A stretch of 11,895 bases of DNA, from positions 889,929 through 901,823 of the forward strand of contig MU646362.1 of NCBI GenBank assembly GCA_026770585.1. Direction: 5' to 3'. The DNA comes from Baffinella frigidus. Its lineage: Eukaryota > Cryptophyceae > Cryptomonadales > Baffinellaceae. A program made the position numbers and the translations under genes. Of the stretch, positions 6,247 to 11,791 are shown piece by piece. Each line of letters starts with the position of its first letter. Positions within the stretch are counted from its first letter, which is position 1. The notes under the pieces were generated by a model, which saw nothing but the letters and a program-made list of their open reading frames with translations, was not told where the DNA came from and searched no databases.

Positions 6247-6385
6247 CCACTTAGCAGGCACCAGAGGCGTCACGGATACAGTCCATCTAAACTATTTCTA
6301 CTAAAATCTTATCCATTTTCATTGGATTCTAACCGCATTTCCCACGGATATCCGGGGGGAAAGGAACTCGGCCGCTGTTAAGTTG
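6247..6385. mobile_element. 139-bp element family Q, copy 1
   Basis: Starts CCACTTAGCAGGCACC and ends TGTTAAGTTG, a degenerate inverted terminus. It aligns over its whole length with 7426-7564, which is also 139 bp (shared CACGGATACAGTCCAT and other blocks, ~65-70 % by eye). No target duplication is evident. Confidence 0.78.
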
Positions 6386-6653
6386 TTGTTGAGAAGATTC
6401 GGGGGGGGGGTATGCTGCGAGGATCGGTGGATTCCACACACGAAGATGCATCGCTGACGCCCGGAGAGTTTGCAGCGTGACCGATGCCTCTTCGCGTGCT
6501 ATCCCCGCGTGACCGAGATCTGTCCCACGCACCGCTCTCGAGCGACCTCGGCACATGATACAACTCCGAGGCCAGAATCTGGCCTCGGACTCAGGGCAAC
6601 GTCTTTGTTGAGAAGATTCGGACGGGTATGCTGCTAGGACCGCTGCATTCCAC
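6386..6653 (+). repeat. Direct repeat M pair (6386-6437, 6605-6653)
   Basis: TTGTTGAGAAGATTCGG, a G run of different length, then GGGTATGCTGC.AGGA and ATTCCAC. The two copies are ~218 bp apart. GCGTGACCG occurs at 6475 and 6507 inside the spacer and again at 6689. Confidence 0.78.
6531..6607 (+). repeat. Repeat N copy 1 with stem-loop
   Basis: Shares CCGCTCTCGAG, CTCGGCACA and AACGTCTTTG with 9804-9880 over the same 77-bp length. The centre holds a perfect hairpin TCCGAGGCCAG-AAT-CTGGCCTCGGA (6565-6589). In the other copy the stem sequence differs but pairing is kept. Confidence 0.75.
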
Positions 6654-6807
6654 GTGGAACAGCCCCGCCGGCAGGCTCGTGAGCGCCCGCGTGACCGGTC
6701 ACGCGGACGCCGAAGCCAACTGTCCGAGGTGACTGCCTTGCGTGTTCCTATGTGATCGGGTTGCTGGAGACCTTCGAAGTGGGTGTAGTCCTTTGAGCAT
6801 CGCACTA
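6654..6807. other. Non-coding stretch with a 20-bp perfect palindrome
   Basis: CCGCGTGACCGGTCACGCGG at 6687-6706 is a perfect palindrome of two GCGTGACCG half-sites. Nothing else is recognisable. Open frames crossing this stretch have arginine-rich shadow composition. Confidence 0.6.
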
Positions 6808-6972
6808 ATGGAAATATCGTTCCAATTTAGGACGACCGGACGGGCCCGCCTCAGACTTAACTGGTACAAATTTAAAACTAAAGAGGTTTACAAGTGTTTT
6901 TTAGTGTTTTAGTCAGCATTGTTTTAAAATTTGTACCACGAAACTGTCCTAAATTGGAACGATATTCCCATG
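6808..6972. mobile_element. 165-bp foldback, family G
   Basis: The arms ATGGAAATATCGTTCCAATT.. and the complement of GGAACGATATTCCCAT at the right pair over ~27 bases. After a gap TGGTACAAATTTAAAAC (6862) pairs with GTTTTAAAATTTGTACCA (6921). The left arm has an unpaired GGGCCCGCCTC segment. No transposase is present. Confidence 0.82.
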
Positions 6973-7090
6973 AACATGACGTCTCTCCAGGTCCTGCTCA
7001 GAAAACAGCCTCGGTGGGGGTGCATGCCGGCCGTGTTGGTGGTGATAACGGCCTCTCTCGTCATGCACGCACGTGGTACGAGGCCGGGAG

Positions 7091-7132
7091 GACGGTAACT
7101 TAAGTTGACTTAAGTTGACTTAAGTTACCGTC
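7091..7132. repeat. Palindromic tandem repeat of TTAAGTTGAC
   Basis: GACGGTAACTTAAGT at the left and ACTTAAGTTACCGTC at the right, with TTAAGTTGAC repeated between. The whole 42-bp unit can fold. It lies 13 bp before the family B copy at 7146. Confidence 0.85.
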
Positions 7133-7145
7133 AGAAGGATCAGTA

Positions 7146-7247
7146 CAGGGGTACCTCGCTCATAAGGAGGTGCAACCTCCCAGGACCCTATATTTATAGC
7201 CCTACGGTGGTCCTAGGGTGGGGCTCTTTATGAACGAGATACCCCTG
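7146..7247. mobile_element. Pogo-like MITE family B, copy 3
   Basis: 102 bp. The left end CAGGGGTACCTCGCTCATAA is identical to copies 1 and 2. The right end TTTATGAACGAGATACCCCTG has drifted slightly. TA lies on both sides (7144-7145, 7248-7249). The core CCCTACGGTGGTCCTAGG is shared with copy 2, and the inner arms are shorter. Confidence 0.88.
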
Positions 7248-7249
7248 TA

Positions 7250-7350
7250 CTACCCTCTCTCCCTCCCTCTCCCGCTCTGCCTCTCTGCCTCTCTCTCTCT
7301 CTCCCTCCCTCCCTGTCCCGCCCTGCCTCTCTGTCTCTCTCTGTCTGCCT
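7250..7350 (+). repeat. CT-rich polypyrimidine tract
   Basis: About 100 bases of CTCT/CCCT with rare G. Simple sequence; the complement gives spurious Arg/Glu-rich frames. Confidence 0.9.
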
Positions 7351-7425
7351 GAAGCTAGTCAAGAGTCGTGCGGGGAACACCGAACGTTCCTTGTGGGAGG
7401 AGCAATCCGACGTGACCCAGACAGT
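7351..7425 (+). repeat. Direct repeat P, copy 1 (filled site)
   Basis: GAAGCTAGTCAAGAGTCGTG through GACCCAGACAGT. It aligns with 7736-7809. Copy 1 is followed by element Q copy 2; copy 2 continues directly into repeat O. Confidence 0.85.
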
Positions 7426-7564
7426 CCACTTAGCAGCCACCGGGGGCTTCACGGATACAGTCCATGTGAACGATTTGTACTAGCATCGTGTTCATTGCCC
7501 TGGAACCTAACCGGAATTTCGCCTGGAATGCAAGGTGAAAAGGTCCTCGGTCGATGCTAAGTGG
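7426..7564. mobile_element. 139-bp element family Q, copy 2, with perfect 10-bp termini
   Basis: Starts CCACTTAGCA and ends TGCTAAGTGG, exact inverted termini. AGT lies on both sides (7423-7425, 7565-7567), a probable 3-bp target duplication. The related segment at 7801-7821 reads CAGACAGTGGTAATCTGG with no element, so it is an unoccupied or vacated site. No coding sequence, so it is a non-autonomous DNA element whose superfamily I cannot name. Confidence 0.83.
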
Positions 7565-7566
7565 AG

Positions 7567-7630
7567 TAATCTGGCTGGGTGTAAACCCGGTCACAGACAA
7601 CACAGGTACCTCCTCTTCTGGAGTGAAGCC
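7567..7630 (+). repeat. Repeat O, copy 1
   Basis: TAATCTGGCTGGGTGTAAAC, CCGGTCACAGACAACACAGG, then TACCTCCTCTTC and GTGAAGCC. The minus strand reads GFT.EEE before GTACC, as in copy 3. Confidence 0.82.
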
Positions 7631-7680
7631 CGTAGGGACATAGGGGGGTTCCTACGGATAAGGAAACGGACAGTCGGCCC
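7630..7680 (-). repeat. Repeat R, copy 1
   Basis: The complement matches 11792-11842 over 51 bases; the central 20 or so (CTTATCCGTAGGAACCCCCC) are identical. The 4.1-kb distance and high identity indicate a recent or conserved duplication. Confidence 0.85.
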
Positions 7681-7735
7681 GATTTGGGGCGAACATCCCT
7701 TCGTAGCCCGCTGCGTGGCAGTCCCACTGCATCCT

Positions 7736-7845
7736 GAAACTAGCCACGAGTCGTGCGGGGAACTCCGAGCGTACCTCCTCTTTCGTGAAGCCGACGTTAC
7801 CCAGACAGTGGTAATCTGGCTAGGTGTTAACCCGGTGACAGACAT
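7736..7845 (+). repeat. Repeat P copy 2 joined to repeat O copy 2
   Basis: P (7736-7809) runs straight into O (7811-7845, GTAATCTGGCTAGGTGTTAA) without element Q. O copy 2 is cut off by an AT-rich run at 7846. Confidence 0.83.
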
Positions 7846-7889
7846 TATTTTTTTATTTTTTTTATTACTAATCATAAAAAAAGAAAAAA
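7846..7889 (+). repeat. AT-rich low-complexity insertion
   Basis: T-rich then A-rich, able to fold imperfectly. It separates O copies 2 and 3. Confidence 0.75.
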
Positions 7890-7893
7890 TACC

Positions 7894-7953
7894 CAGCCTG
7901 GGTGTCAACCCGGTCAGAGACAACACAGGTACCTCCTCTTCTTCCGTGAAGCC
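7894..7953 (+). repeat. Repeat O, copy 3
   Basis: GGGTGTCAACCCGGTCAGAG, ACAACACAGGTACCTCCTCT then TCCGTGAAGCC. Its right part overlaps the coding-like segment 7933-8067 on the minus strand. Confidence 0.82.
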
Positions 7954-8067
7954 GATCGCATCCCCCAGCACCACCACTTCGACCCCCCCCCCACCCCCCT
8001 CCCCTCCCCCCCCGGCCGTGCGCTCCGCCAGCACCCCCCCCAGATCGACGCCGTGCTCGTGGAGCAT
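7933..8067 (-). pseudogene. Exon-like fragment, MLHEHGVDLGGVLAERTA...
   Basis: Minus strand, 45 codons from ATG (8067) to GAG before GTACCTGT, a plausible donor. It reads MLHEHGVDLGGVLAERTA, a glycine run from a poly-C tract, then VEVVVLGDAIGFTEEEE. Third positions are strongly G/C. A diverged copy at 8426-8455 keeps the same frame at MLHEQGVDLG, and the GFT.EEE end recurs in repeats O and P. The Leu-rich HEHGVDL start faintly resembles ankyrin-type helices, but nothing diagnostic is present. A duplicated exon or a gene fragment carried by repeats is more likely than an intact gene. The plus strand is also open here, so the coding sense is uncertain. Confidence 0.3.
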
Positions 8068-8125
8068 GAGCAGTAGGGTTGATGGATGGGGGTGTGAGGC
8101 ACCTGTAGGGGTCTAGTGTTACGGT
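8014..8125 (+). repeat. Segmental duplication S, copy 1
   Basis: GGCCGTGCGCTCCGCCAGCA, C8, AGATCGACGCC, GTGCTCGTGGAGCATGA, then GAGGCACCTGTAGGGGTCTA. It matches 8360-8513 except that the latter has 41 extra bases after the C run. Confidence 0.9.
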
Positions 8126-8161
8126 CGAGGGGGGTTGGCTGGGGAATGGGGGCCTAAGAGC

Positions 8162-8187
8162 TTCTGATATACGATTCTGATATACGA
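8162..8187 (+). repeat. Exact 13-bp tandem pair
   Basis: TTCTGATATACGA twice without spacer. Confidence 0.85.
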
Positions 8188-8246
8188 TTAGATCCGTGTC
8201 GGTAGGCTCAGCGGCGCTCATATACTATCAACGAAGAGAATATATG

Positions 8247-8278
8247 GAGGCACCTGTATGGGGGTCAGGTGTTACGGT
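8247..8278 (+). repeat. Third copy of the GAGGCACCTGT... motif
   Basis: GGAGGCACCTGTATGGGGGT, then GTGTTACGGT. The same motif ends S copy 1 (8096-8125) and S copy 2 (8483-8513), so S was copied at least three times, this one only in its right part. Confidence 0.78.
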
Positions 8279-8359
8279 GGGGGAAGGTTGGTAGGGTTGA
8301 TGGTGGACTGCTCCCCCCTTCTGCGTTCGCGATGCAGTAAGGCCCCTGCTACTACGTTC

Positions 8360-8513
8360 GGCCCGTGCGCTCCGCCAGCACCCCCCCCGTAGTAGTCGCT
8401 TTACATTAATCTGTCTCGCTCTTCTCCCAAGATCGACGCCTTGCTCGTGGAGCATGACACGCAGGGTGGATAGATGGGGGTGTGAGGCACCTGTGGGGGT
8501 CTAGTGTTACGGT
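8360..8513 (+). repeat. Segmental duplication S, copy 2, with 41-nt insertion
   Basis: Same blocks as copy 1. The insertion at 8389-8429 begins GTAGTAGTCGC, contains TTTACATTAAT and a pyrimidine tract, and reaches ..CCCAAG at 8431: the layout of a tiny plus-strand spliceosomal intron (donor GT, branch-like ATTAAT, polypyrimidine, AG). CTACTACG at 8349 is the inverted match of CGTAGTAG at 8388, an alternative hint of a small foldback. Confidence 0.85.
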
Positions 8514-8682
8514 TGAGCATCAACATGATGTTTTGATTTGAACTGGCCGCTCCTCCTGCTTTCGCTTTACACAAAATATTAATTCAAACAGTAATCATAA
8601 ATAAATAAAATTCAAACAGTAGAGCCCGTTCGCACGGAAGTGACCTCCCATTCTCGTGATGTCTCCCTCACTCTTCTCCCGG
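8514..8682. other. Non-coding, AT-rich, with a tandem pair
   Basis: AATTCAAACAGTA occurs at 8581-8593 and 8609-8621. CGCTTTACA near 8570 and CTCACTCTTCTCCC near 8667 resemble the two ends of the 41-nt insertion in S copy 2. No coding frame. Confidence 0.55.
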
Positions 8683-8820
8683 GCCACTCGGTGGGCTACG
8701 AGTGTTTCGTTGACCCCGGATTCCGGGGTGTTACGTGACCAATTTGCATTTCAAAATCGTTAAGTTAATTATCTTCAGGTAAGTTGACTTTTAGTGGAAG
8801 GTTCGTAGTCCACTGTGTGG
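8683..8820 (+). repeat. ~139-bp dispersed repeat, copy 2
   Basis: Partner of 585-723, same orientation. It ends CACTGTGTGG as copy 1 ends GCCGTGTGG. Here it is not next to telomere-like DNA. Confidence 0.85.
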
Positions 8821-9007
8821 ATTCGGCGAGCAATTCACGGATCGAATCGACGCCGAATGCTCGAGACGAACCACGCCAGAGTGTTGGAAGGGGTCGCCAA
8901 AAGTCAAGTCCCCAGAAGAACAGGGGGAATTCGTTAACTTTTGGCGCCACCGAACGCCAATTTTGGCGTTTCCAAAGCAAGCTGCCCCCTCTAGCAATCT
9001 GGCGTGG
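8821..9007. mobile_element. Two adjacent foldbacks, including repeat L copy 2
   Basis: ATTCGGCG (8821) pairs with CGCCGAAT (8851-8858). Next, CCACGCCAGA (8871) pairs with TCTGGCGTGG (8998-9007), with CGCCAAAA and TTTTGGCG also facing each other inside. The first 37 bases of the second structure (8871-8907) are repeat L, inverted relative to 6068-6104. Confidence 0.68.
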
Positions 9008-9298
9008 AAACGTTTCTGCACGGTTCTGGTAGACAGATGCCAGGAACACCTATTGGAGCTATTGGAGCTTGAAGGAACGTCATACAGCAGCACGCACGTT
9101 CCTTGCTCCGTTGTCTTACGGAACTTTCGAGATTGAAAATCTCTGCTCGTTTCCAAAAGAGGTACGCGCCTGGGCAGGGTCGCAACCAACCAGCCGTGTT
9201 TGCACATATGGCTTGCAACTACCCAGTCGTGTTCGCTGAAAAGACGGATCGCGAAGGGTCTGAAAACAAACAGTACCGCCAACCTTCACAGTCCGCTC
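9008..9298. other. Non-coding stretch with minor repeats
   Basis: TATTGGAGC occurs in tandem at 9051-9068, and AAGGAACGT (9072-9080) faces ACGTTCCTT (9096-9104). Frames on both strands are open for 70-160 codons but their composition is not protein-like and they continue into repeats. Confidence 0.5.
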
Positions 9299-9764
9299 AA
9301 ATCGTTGATTTTGAGGCCACGTTTCTCTCCAGGCCGACACCGGATTTCATCCCGCCAGGTATTTAATTTAATTGCTCGAAACGCGTACGTTTGGCGTCAG
9401 AAGTTGCCAGAAGTTGCTAATTTGGCCACTTCAGGCAGAATATGATGCCAAAAGTAGAGCTGGTCTCTCATGAGTTGACACTTTTCTGGGGTCGAAAAAC
9501 TTCTAAACTTTCAAACTCTTTTAGTCAACTCGTACCAAATTTACCACAGTGAAACAATAAAAAATTCACGCTGTGGTAAATTTGGTAAGAGTTGACTAAA
9601 AGAGTTTCAAAGTTTAGAAGTTTTTCGACCCCAGAAAAGTGTCAACTCATGAGAGACCAGCTCTATGCGTTTCGAGCAATTGAATTAAATACCTGGCGGG
9701 ATGAAATTCAGGCATCCGTGGAGCCATTTCCCGAAGGAGCCTGAACATCAAAAATCGTCGATTT
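9299..9764. mobile_element. 466-bp foldback with a nested insertion in the left arm
   Basis: The inner arms 9456-9553 and 9566-9665 pair almost perfectly (e.g. GGGGTCGAAAAACTTCTAAA), tip ACAATAAAAA. Beyond 9665 the right arm goes on as GCGTTTCGAGCAATTGAATT..., pairing with 9344-9384 on the left after skipping 9385-9455. Outer arms to 9299 and 9764 pair more loosely (AAATCG..GATTTT). No coding capacity. Confidence 0.85.
9385..9455. mobile_element. ~71-bp insertion inside the left arm
   Basis: Present in the left arm only. Its own ends TTTGGCGTCA (9390) and TGATGCCAAA (9443-9452) are imperfect complements, and AGAAGTTGC is repeated inside. It is probably a small foldback inserted after the large one formed. 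Confidence 0.65.
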
Positions 9765-9803
9765 AATCAAATACGGAGGGCTAGTGGCAGTGTTCGCAGG
9801 CAC

Positions 9804-9880
9804 GCCGCTCTCGAGGGTTCTCGGCACAGCTCAAAAGGCCAGGGCCGGATCCCGGACCTGGATTCACGTGAACGTCTTTG
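9804..9880 (+). repeat. Repeat N copy 2 with stem-loop
   Basis: Same 77-bp frame as 6531-6607. The hairpin CCAGGGCCGG-ATC-CCGGACCTGG (9839-9861) pairs at 9 of 10 positions although its sequence differs from copy 1. Confidence 0.7.
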
Positions 9881-9898
9881 ACACTGCTCAAGTTAAAA

Positions 9899-10056
9899 GG
9901 GTAACGTCCTGAAAACCGGGTGGTGAGGCCTACGGTATTGCCTACGGTAGGCCGTAGGGTTCCTAGGACCTATGTTTAATAGGACCCCCTCAGGGCCCTA
10001 CGGCCTACCGTAGGCAATACCGTAAGCCCAACTACCCAGTTTTCAGTCCGTTAGCC
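9899..10056. mobile_element. ~158-bp foldback, family C, rich in CCTACGGTAGG
   Basis: The left arm GGTAACGTCCTGAAAAC...GCCTACGGTATTGCCTACGG pairs with the right arm CCGTAGGCAATACCGTAAGC...CAGTTTTCAG.CCGTTAGCC. The centre is CCTAGGACC and AT-rich. The right arm plus 42 bp of flank recur at 10269-10372. Confidence 0.87.
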
Positions 10057-10098
10057 TATTAAAGAGTTCCCTGATTGCTCGGGAGTGGCACCTGCGAG
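9995..10098 (+). repeat. 104-bp direct repeat, copy 1
   Basis: From GCCCTACGGCCTACCG through TTCCCTGATTG and GGGAGTGGCACCTGCGAG. The second copy 10269-10372 has the same length and ~85-90 % identity. Confidence 0.9.
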
Positions 10099-10158
10099 TC
10101 GCAAAGGGTCACACATAACCCCTCTGGTTCGCACTGCAATCCTGTGGCTCCTTTCCAC

Positions 10159-10207
10159 GGAAGGGCGAGGTGTCCGCCTATGTTGGGAGCATTCAAACCC
10201 TCAAGGG
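10159..10207 (+). repeat. Dispersed repeat D, copy 3
   Basis: GGAAGGGCGAGGTGTCCGCC, TATGTTGGGAGCATTCAAAC. It is closest to 2994-3050. Confidence 0.72.
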
Positions 10208-10268
10208 CATAAAGGTCGCTGGCAGGTAGGGGCCTAGTCGGGGTCCTACGAGCCCTTAGGTCCTAGGA

Positions 10269-10372
10269 GCCCTACGGCCTACCGCACGCAATACCGTAGG
10301 CTTAACTTCCCGCTTTTCAGGACGTTAGCCTATGAAAGTGTTCCCTGATTGCGCGGGAGTGGCACCTGCGAG
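10269..10372 (+). repeat. 104-bp direct repeat, copy 2 (half of foldback C)
   Basis: Carries only the right arm of foldback C and its flank. The expected left arm upstream (10210-10268) is not recognisable apart from scattered CCTAGG/CCTACG words, so this is a truncated or rearranged copy. Confidence 0.88.
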
Positions 10373-10375
10373 GGC

Positions 10376-11215
10376 TTCCAGACGGGCGCGGAGCGAGTCT
10401 CGCGCGTGGAACGTGAATCCGGCCGGCGCCTGCACCGACTGTCCATCCAACCGTTTCGGGTTAAGTTTCGGGGTCCTGTGCATCGATGCGTTTTGGGTTT
10501 ACGTTCGAGCTTGTGGGTGGGGGTTGTTGGTCTCATGCGAGGAACGTGAATCCGGGCGGCGCCTGCACCGACTGTCCACCCAACCGTTTTCGGGCTTACG
10601 TTCGGGCGTGTGGGTTGAGGTTCGGAGTCTCGTGCGTAAAACGTGGCTTGAGGTCCTGTCCATCCAAGCGTTTTCGGTTCACGTTCGGGCGTGTGGGGTC
10701 AGGTTCGGAGTCTCATGCGAGGATGAGCCTCCCTGTCCATCCAACCGTTTGAGGTTTACGTTCGAGGTTTCGGTTCAGGCTCGGAGTCTCATACGAGGAA
10801 CGTGAATCCTGGCGGCGGCTTGAGCTCTTGTGCATCGGCGCGTTTTCGGTTTACGTTCGGGCGTGTGGGTTCAGGTTCGGAGTCTCGGGCGTAAAACGTG
10901 AATCCGGCCGGCGCCTGAACCGACTGTCCATCCAACCGTTTGAGGTTCACGTTCGGGCGTGTGGGTGGTGAGTGTTGGTCTCGTGCGAAGAACGTGAATC
11001 CTGGCGGCGGTTTGAGGGCCTGTGCATCCACGCGTTTCAGGGTTAGGATTAGATGTGAACCGACGGGGTTTCGGGTTAAGGTTCGGGCGTGTGGGTGGGG
11101 GTTGTTGGCTTCAGGCGAGGAACGTGAATCCTGGGGGCAGTTTGAGCTCCTGTGCATCGACGCGTTTCGGGGTTAGGTTCGGGCGTGTGAGTGGGGGTTG
11201 TTGGTTGAGGGATGG
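10376..11215 (-). repeat. Tandem array of ~96-bp units, partly open on minus strand
   Basis: Units are marked by ACGTGAATCC at 10411, 10544, 10800, 10896, 10992 and 11122, with diverged units near 10641 and 10718. Steps are 133, 97, 77, 82, 96, 96 and 130. Each has CTGT(G/C)CATC.A(C)GCGTTT or ..CAACCGTTT and TTCGGGCGTGTGGGT. On the minus strand 10789-11157 is open and reads 32-residue repeats with the elements VDAQELK, PPPGFTF, RPNVN and KR. Units of 96 bp keep frame; the 77-, 82-, 97-, 130- and 133-bp steps do not. So it may be a decayed repeat-protein exon or a minisatellite that happens to be open. The protein is not recognised. Confidence 0.85.
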
Positions 11216-11218
11216 TGC

Positions 11219-11254
11219 CTGTGCATCGAGAACTTTGGCTGCGGGGGTGGCCAG
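11219..11254 (-). pseudogene. 36-nt module, LATPAAKVLDAQ
   Basis: Minus strand: GCATAG (acceptor-like) then 12 codons LATPAAKVLDAQ ending CAG before GC. It abuts the right edge of the ~96-bp array, with which it shares CTGTGCATCGA. Confidence 0.35.
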
Positions 11255-11320
11255 CTATGCAAATCACACCCAGCATGTCTTTTCCGCCGCAATAGATGGA
11301 ACCGGAGCCTCCTGTGTGAA

Positions 11321-11550
11321 GCACACCCAGCATGGCTGCCACATTCTTCTGTCCGTATTCCCCGCAAGAGCGTTGATCATACATGAGCATCGAGGAGTTA
11401 TTCAGAACAGATTTTTCAGAAATCCCTTCGAAGTCCGCTGTTGTAGTGTAGGGATGGCCTGAGAATCGAGGCCTTTGGCTGCGGGGGTGGCCTGCTATGC
11501 AAAGCACACCCATCATGGCTGCCACATGCTTCTTTCCTTCTTCCCCGAAA
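11321..11550 (+). repeat. Direct repeat GCACACCCA.CATGGCTGCC pair
   Basis: 11321-11367 and 11504-11550 share GCACACCCA, CATGGCTGCCACAT and CTTCT.TCC..TTCCCCG. A third, shortened copy at 11264-11300 lacks about 13 bases after CAGCATG. Confidence 0.85.
11459..11494 (-). pseudogene. 36-nt module, QATPAAKGLDSQ
   Basis: Same length and position relative to CATAG as the copy at 11219-11254. It ends CAG before GC, so a consensus donor is absent. Confidence 0.33.
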
Positions 11551-11747
11551 TAGATCCACCCGGAGGTCCCCACTACATCGGAGTTCCCCAACGACCCATA
11601 CTATCCACCACTCAGAACACTACAGGGAACGTTCCCAAAGTTAATCATTGGATTTTTTCTTAGGAAACGCGCCAAAAGTCAGCAATGATTGGTCACGTTG
11701 TCCCCGGATGTCCGGAGAAGATGTGACGCGTAGCCTTTTGAGCGAAC
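11551..11747. other. Non-coding spacer
   Basis: AATCATTG (11643) faces CAATGATT (11683), and TTTTTTCTTAG at 11653-11663 would serve as a plus-strand acceptor, but no exon follows convincingly. Nothing else is visible. Confidence 0.4.
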
Positions 11748-11783
11748 CTGAGCATCGACGCCCTTGGCAGCAAGGGTGGCGAG
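11748..11783 (-). pseudogene. 36-nt module, LATLAAKGVDAQ, with GT donor
   Basis: Minus strand: LATLAAKGVDAQ ending CAG before GTTCGC. This is the most complete of the modules and the one closest to the consensus. Confidence 0.37.
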
Positions 11784-11791
11784 TCTTCGCC

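Larger units (their letters stand above)
11219..11588 (-). other. Open stretch with internal repeats, unknown
   Basis: The minus strand stays open in one frame across this stretch and down to a TAA near 11076, without an ATG at its upstream end. It reads SGWIYFGEEGKK, HVAAMMGVLCIAGHPRSQ, later GQKNVAAMLGVLHTGGSGS and KDMLGVICIAGHPRSQ. The repeated peptide reflects a DNA duplication (11321-11367 and 11504-11550, shorter trace near 11264). The competing frame with LATxAAKGVDAQ is also protein-like, so at most one is real. It could be an exon, a pseudogene or chance. No family recognised. Confidence 0.25.

Noticed and set aside
6329-6805. 158-codon minus-strand open frame
   Set aside because: It crosses element Q, direct repeats and a G run. 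Composition is Arg/Ser-rich without hydrophobic pattern or motif.
7933-8067. Assignment of MLHEHGVDL... to ankyrin-repeat proteins
   Set aside because: Only a vague resemblance over about ten residues; no second helix or conserved TPLH-type motif follows.
7535-8116. 193-codon plus-strand open frame
   Set aside because: It passes through repeats O, P, the AT-rich insert (reads IIFLFFLLLIIKK) and a poly-C run (reads poly-Pro). It is assembled from repeats and antisense to better coding-like pieces.
8791-9282. 163-codon minus-strand open frame
   Set aside because: It spans two foldbacks and a dispersed repeat and has no recognisable domain. The frame is likely chance.
10332-10805. 157-codon plus-strand open frame in the tandem array
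   Set aside because: The array is open in several frames on both strands. Cys/Arg/Val-rich composition and irregular unit lengths argue against it.
10376-11215. CRISPR-like array
   Set aside because: Units are ~77-133 bp, similar throughout and without unique spacers of even size. The rest of the window is eukaryotic in character.
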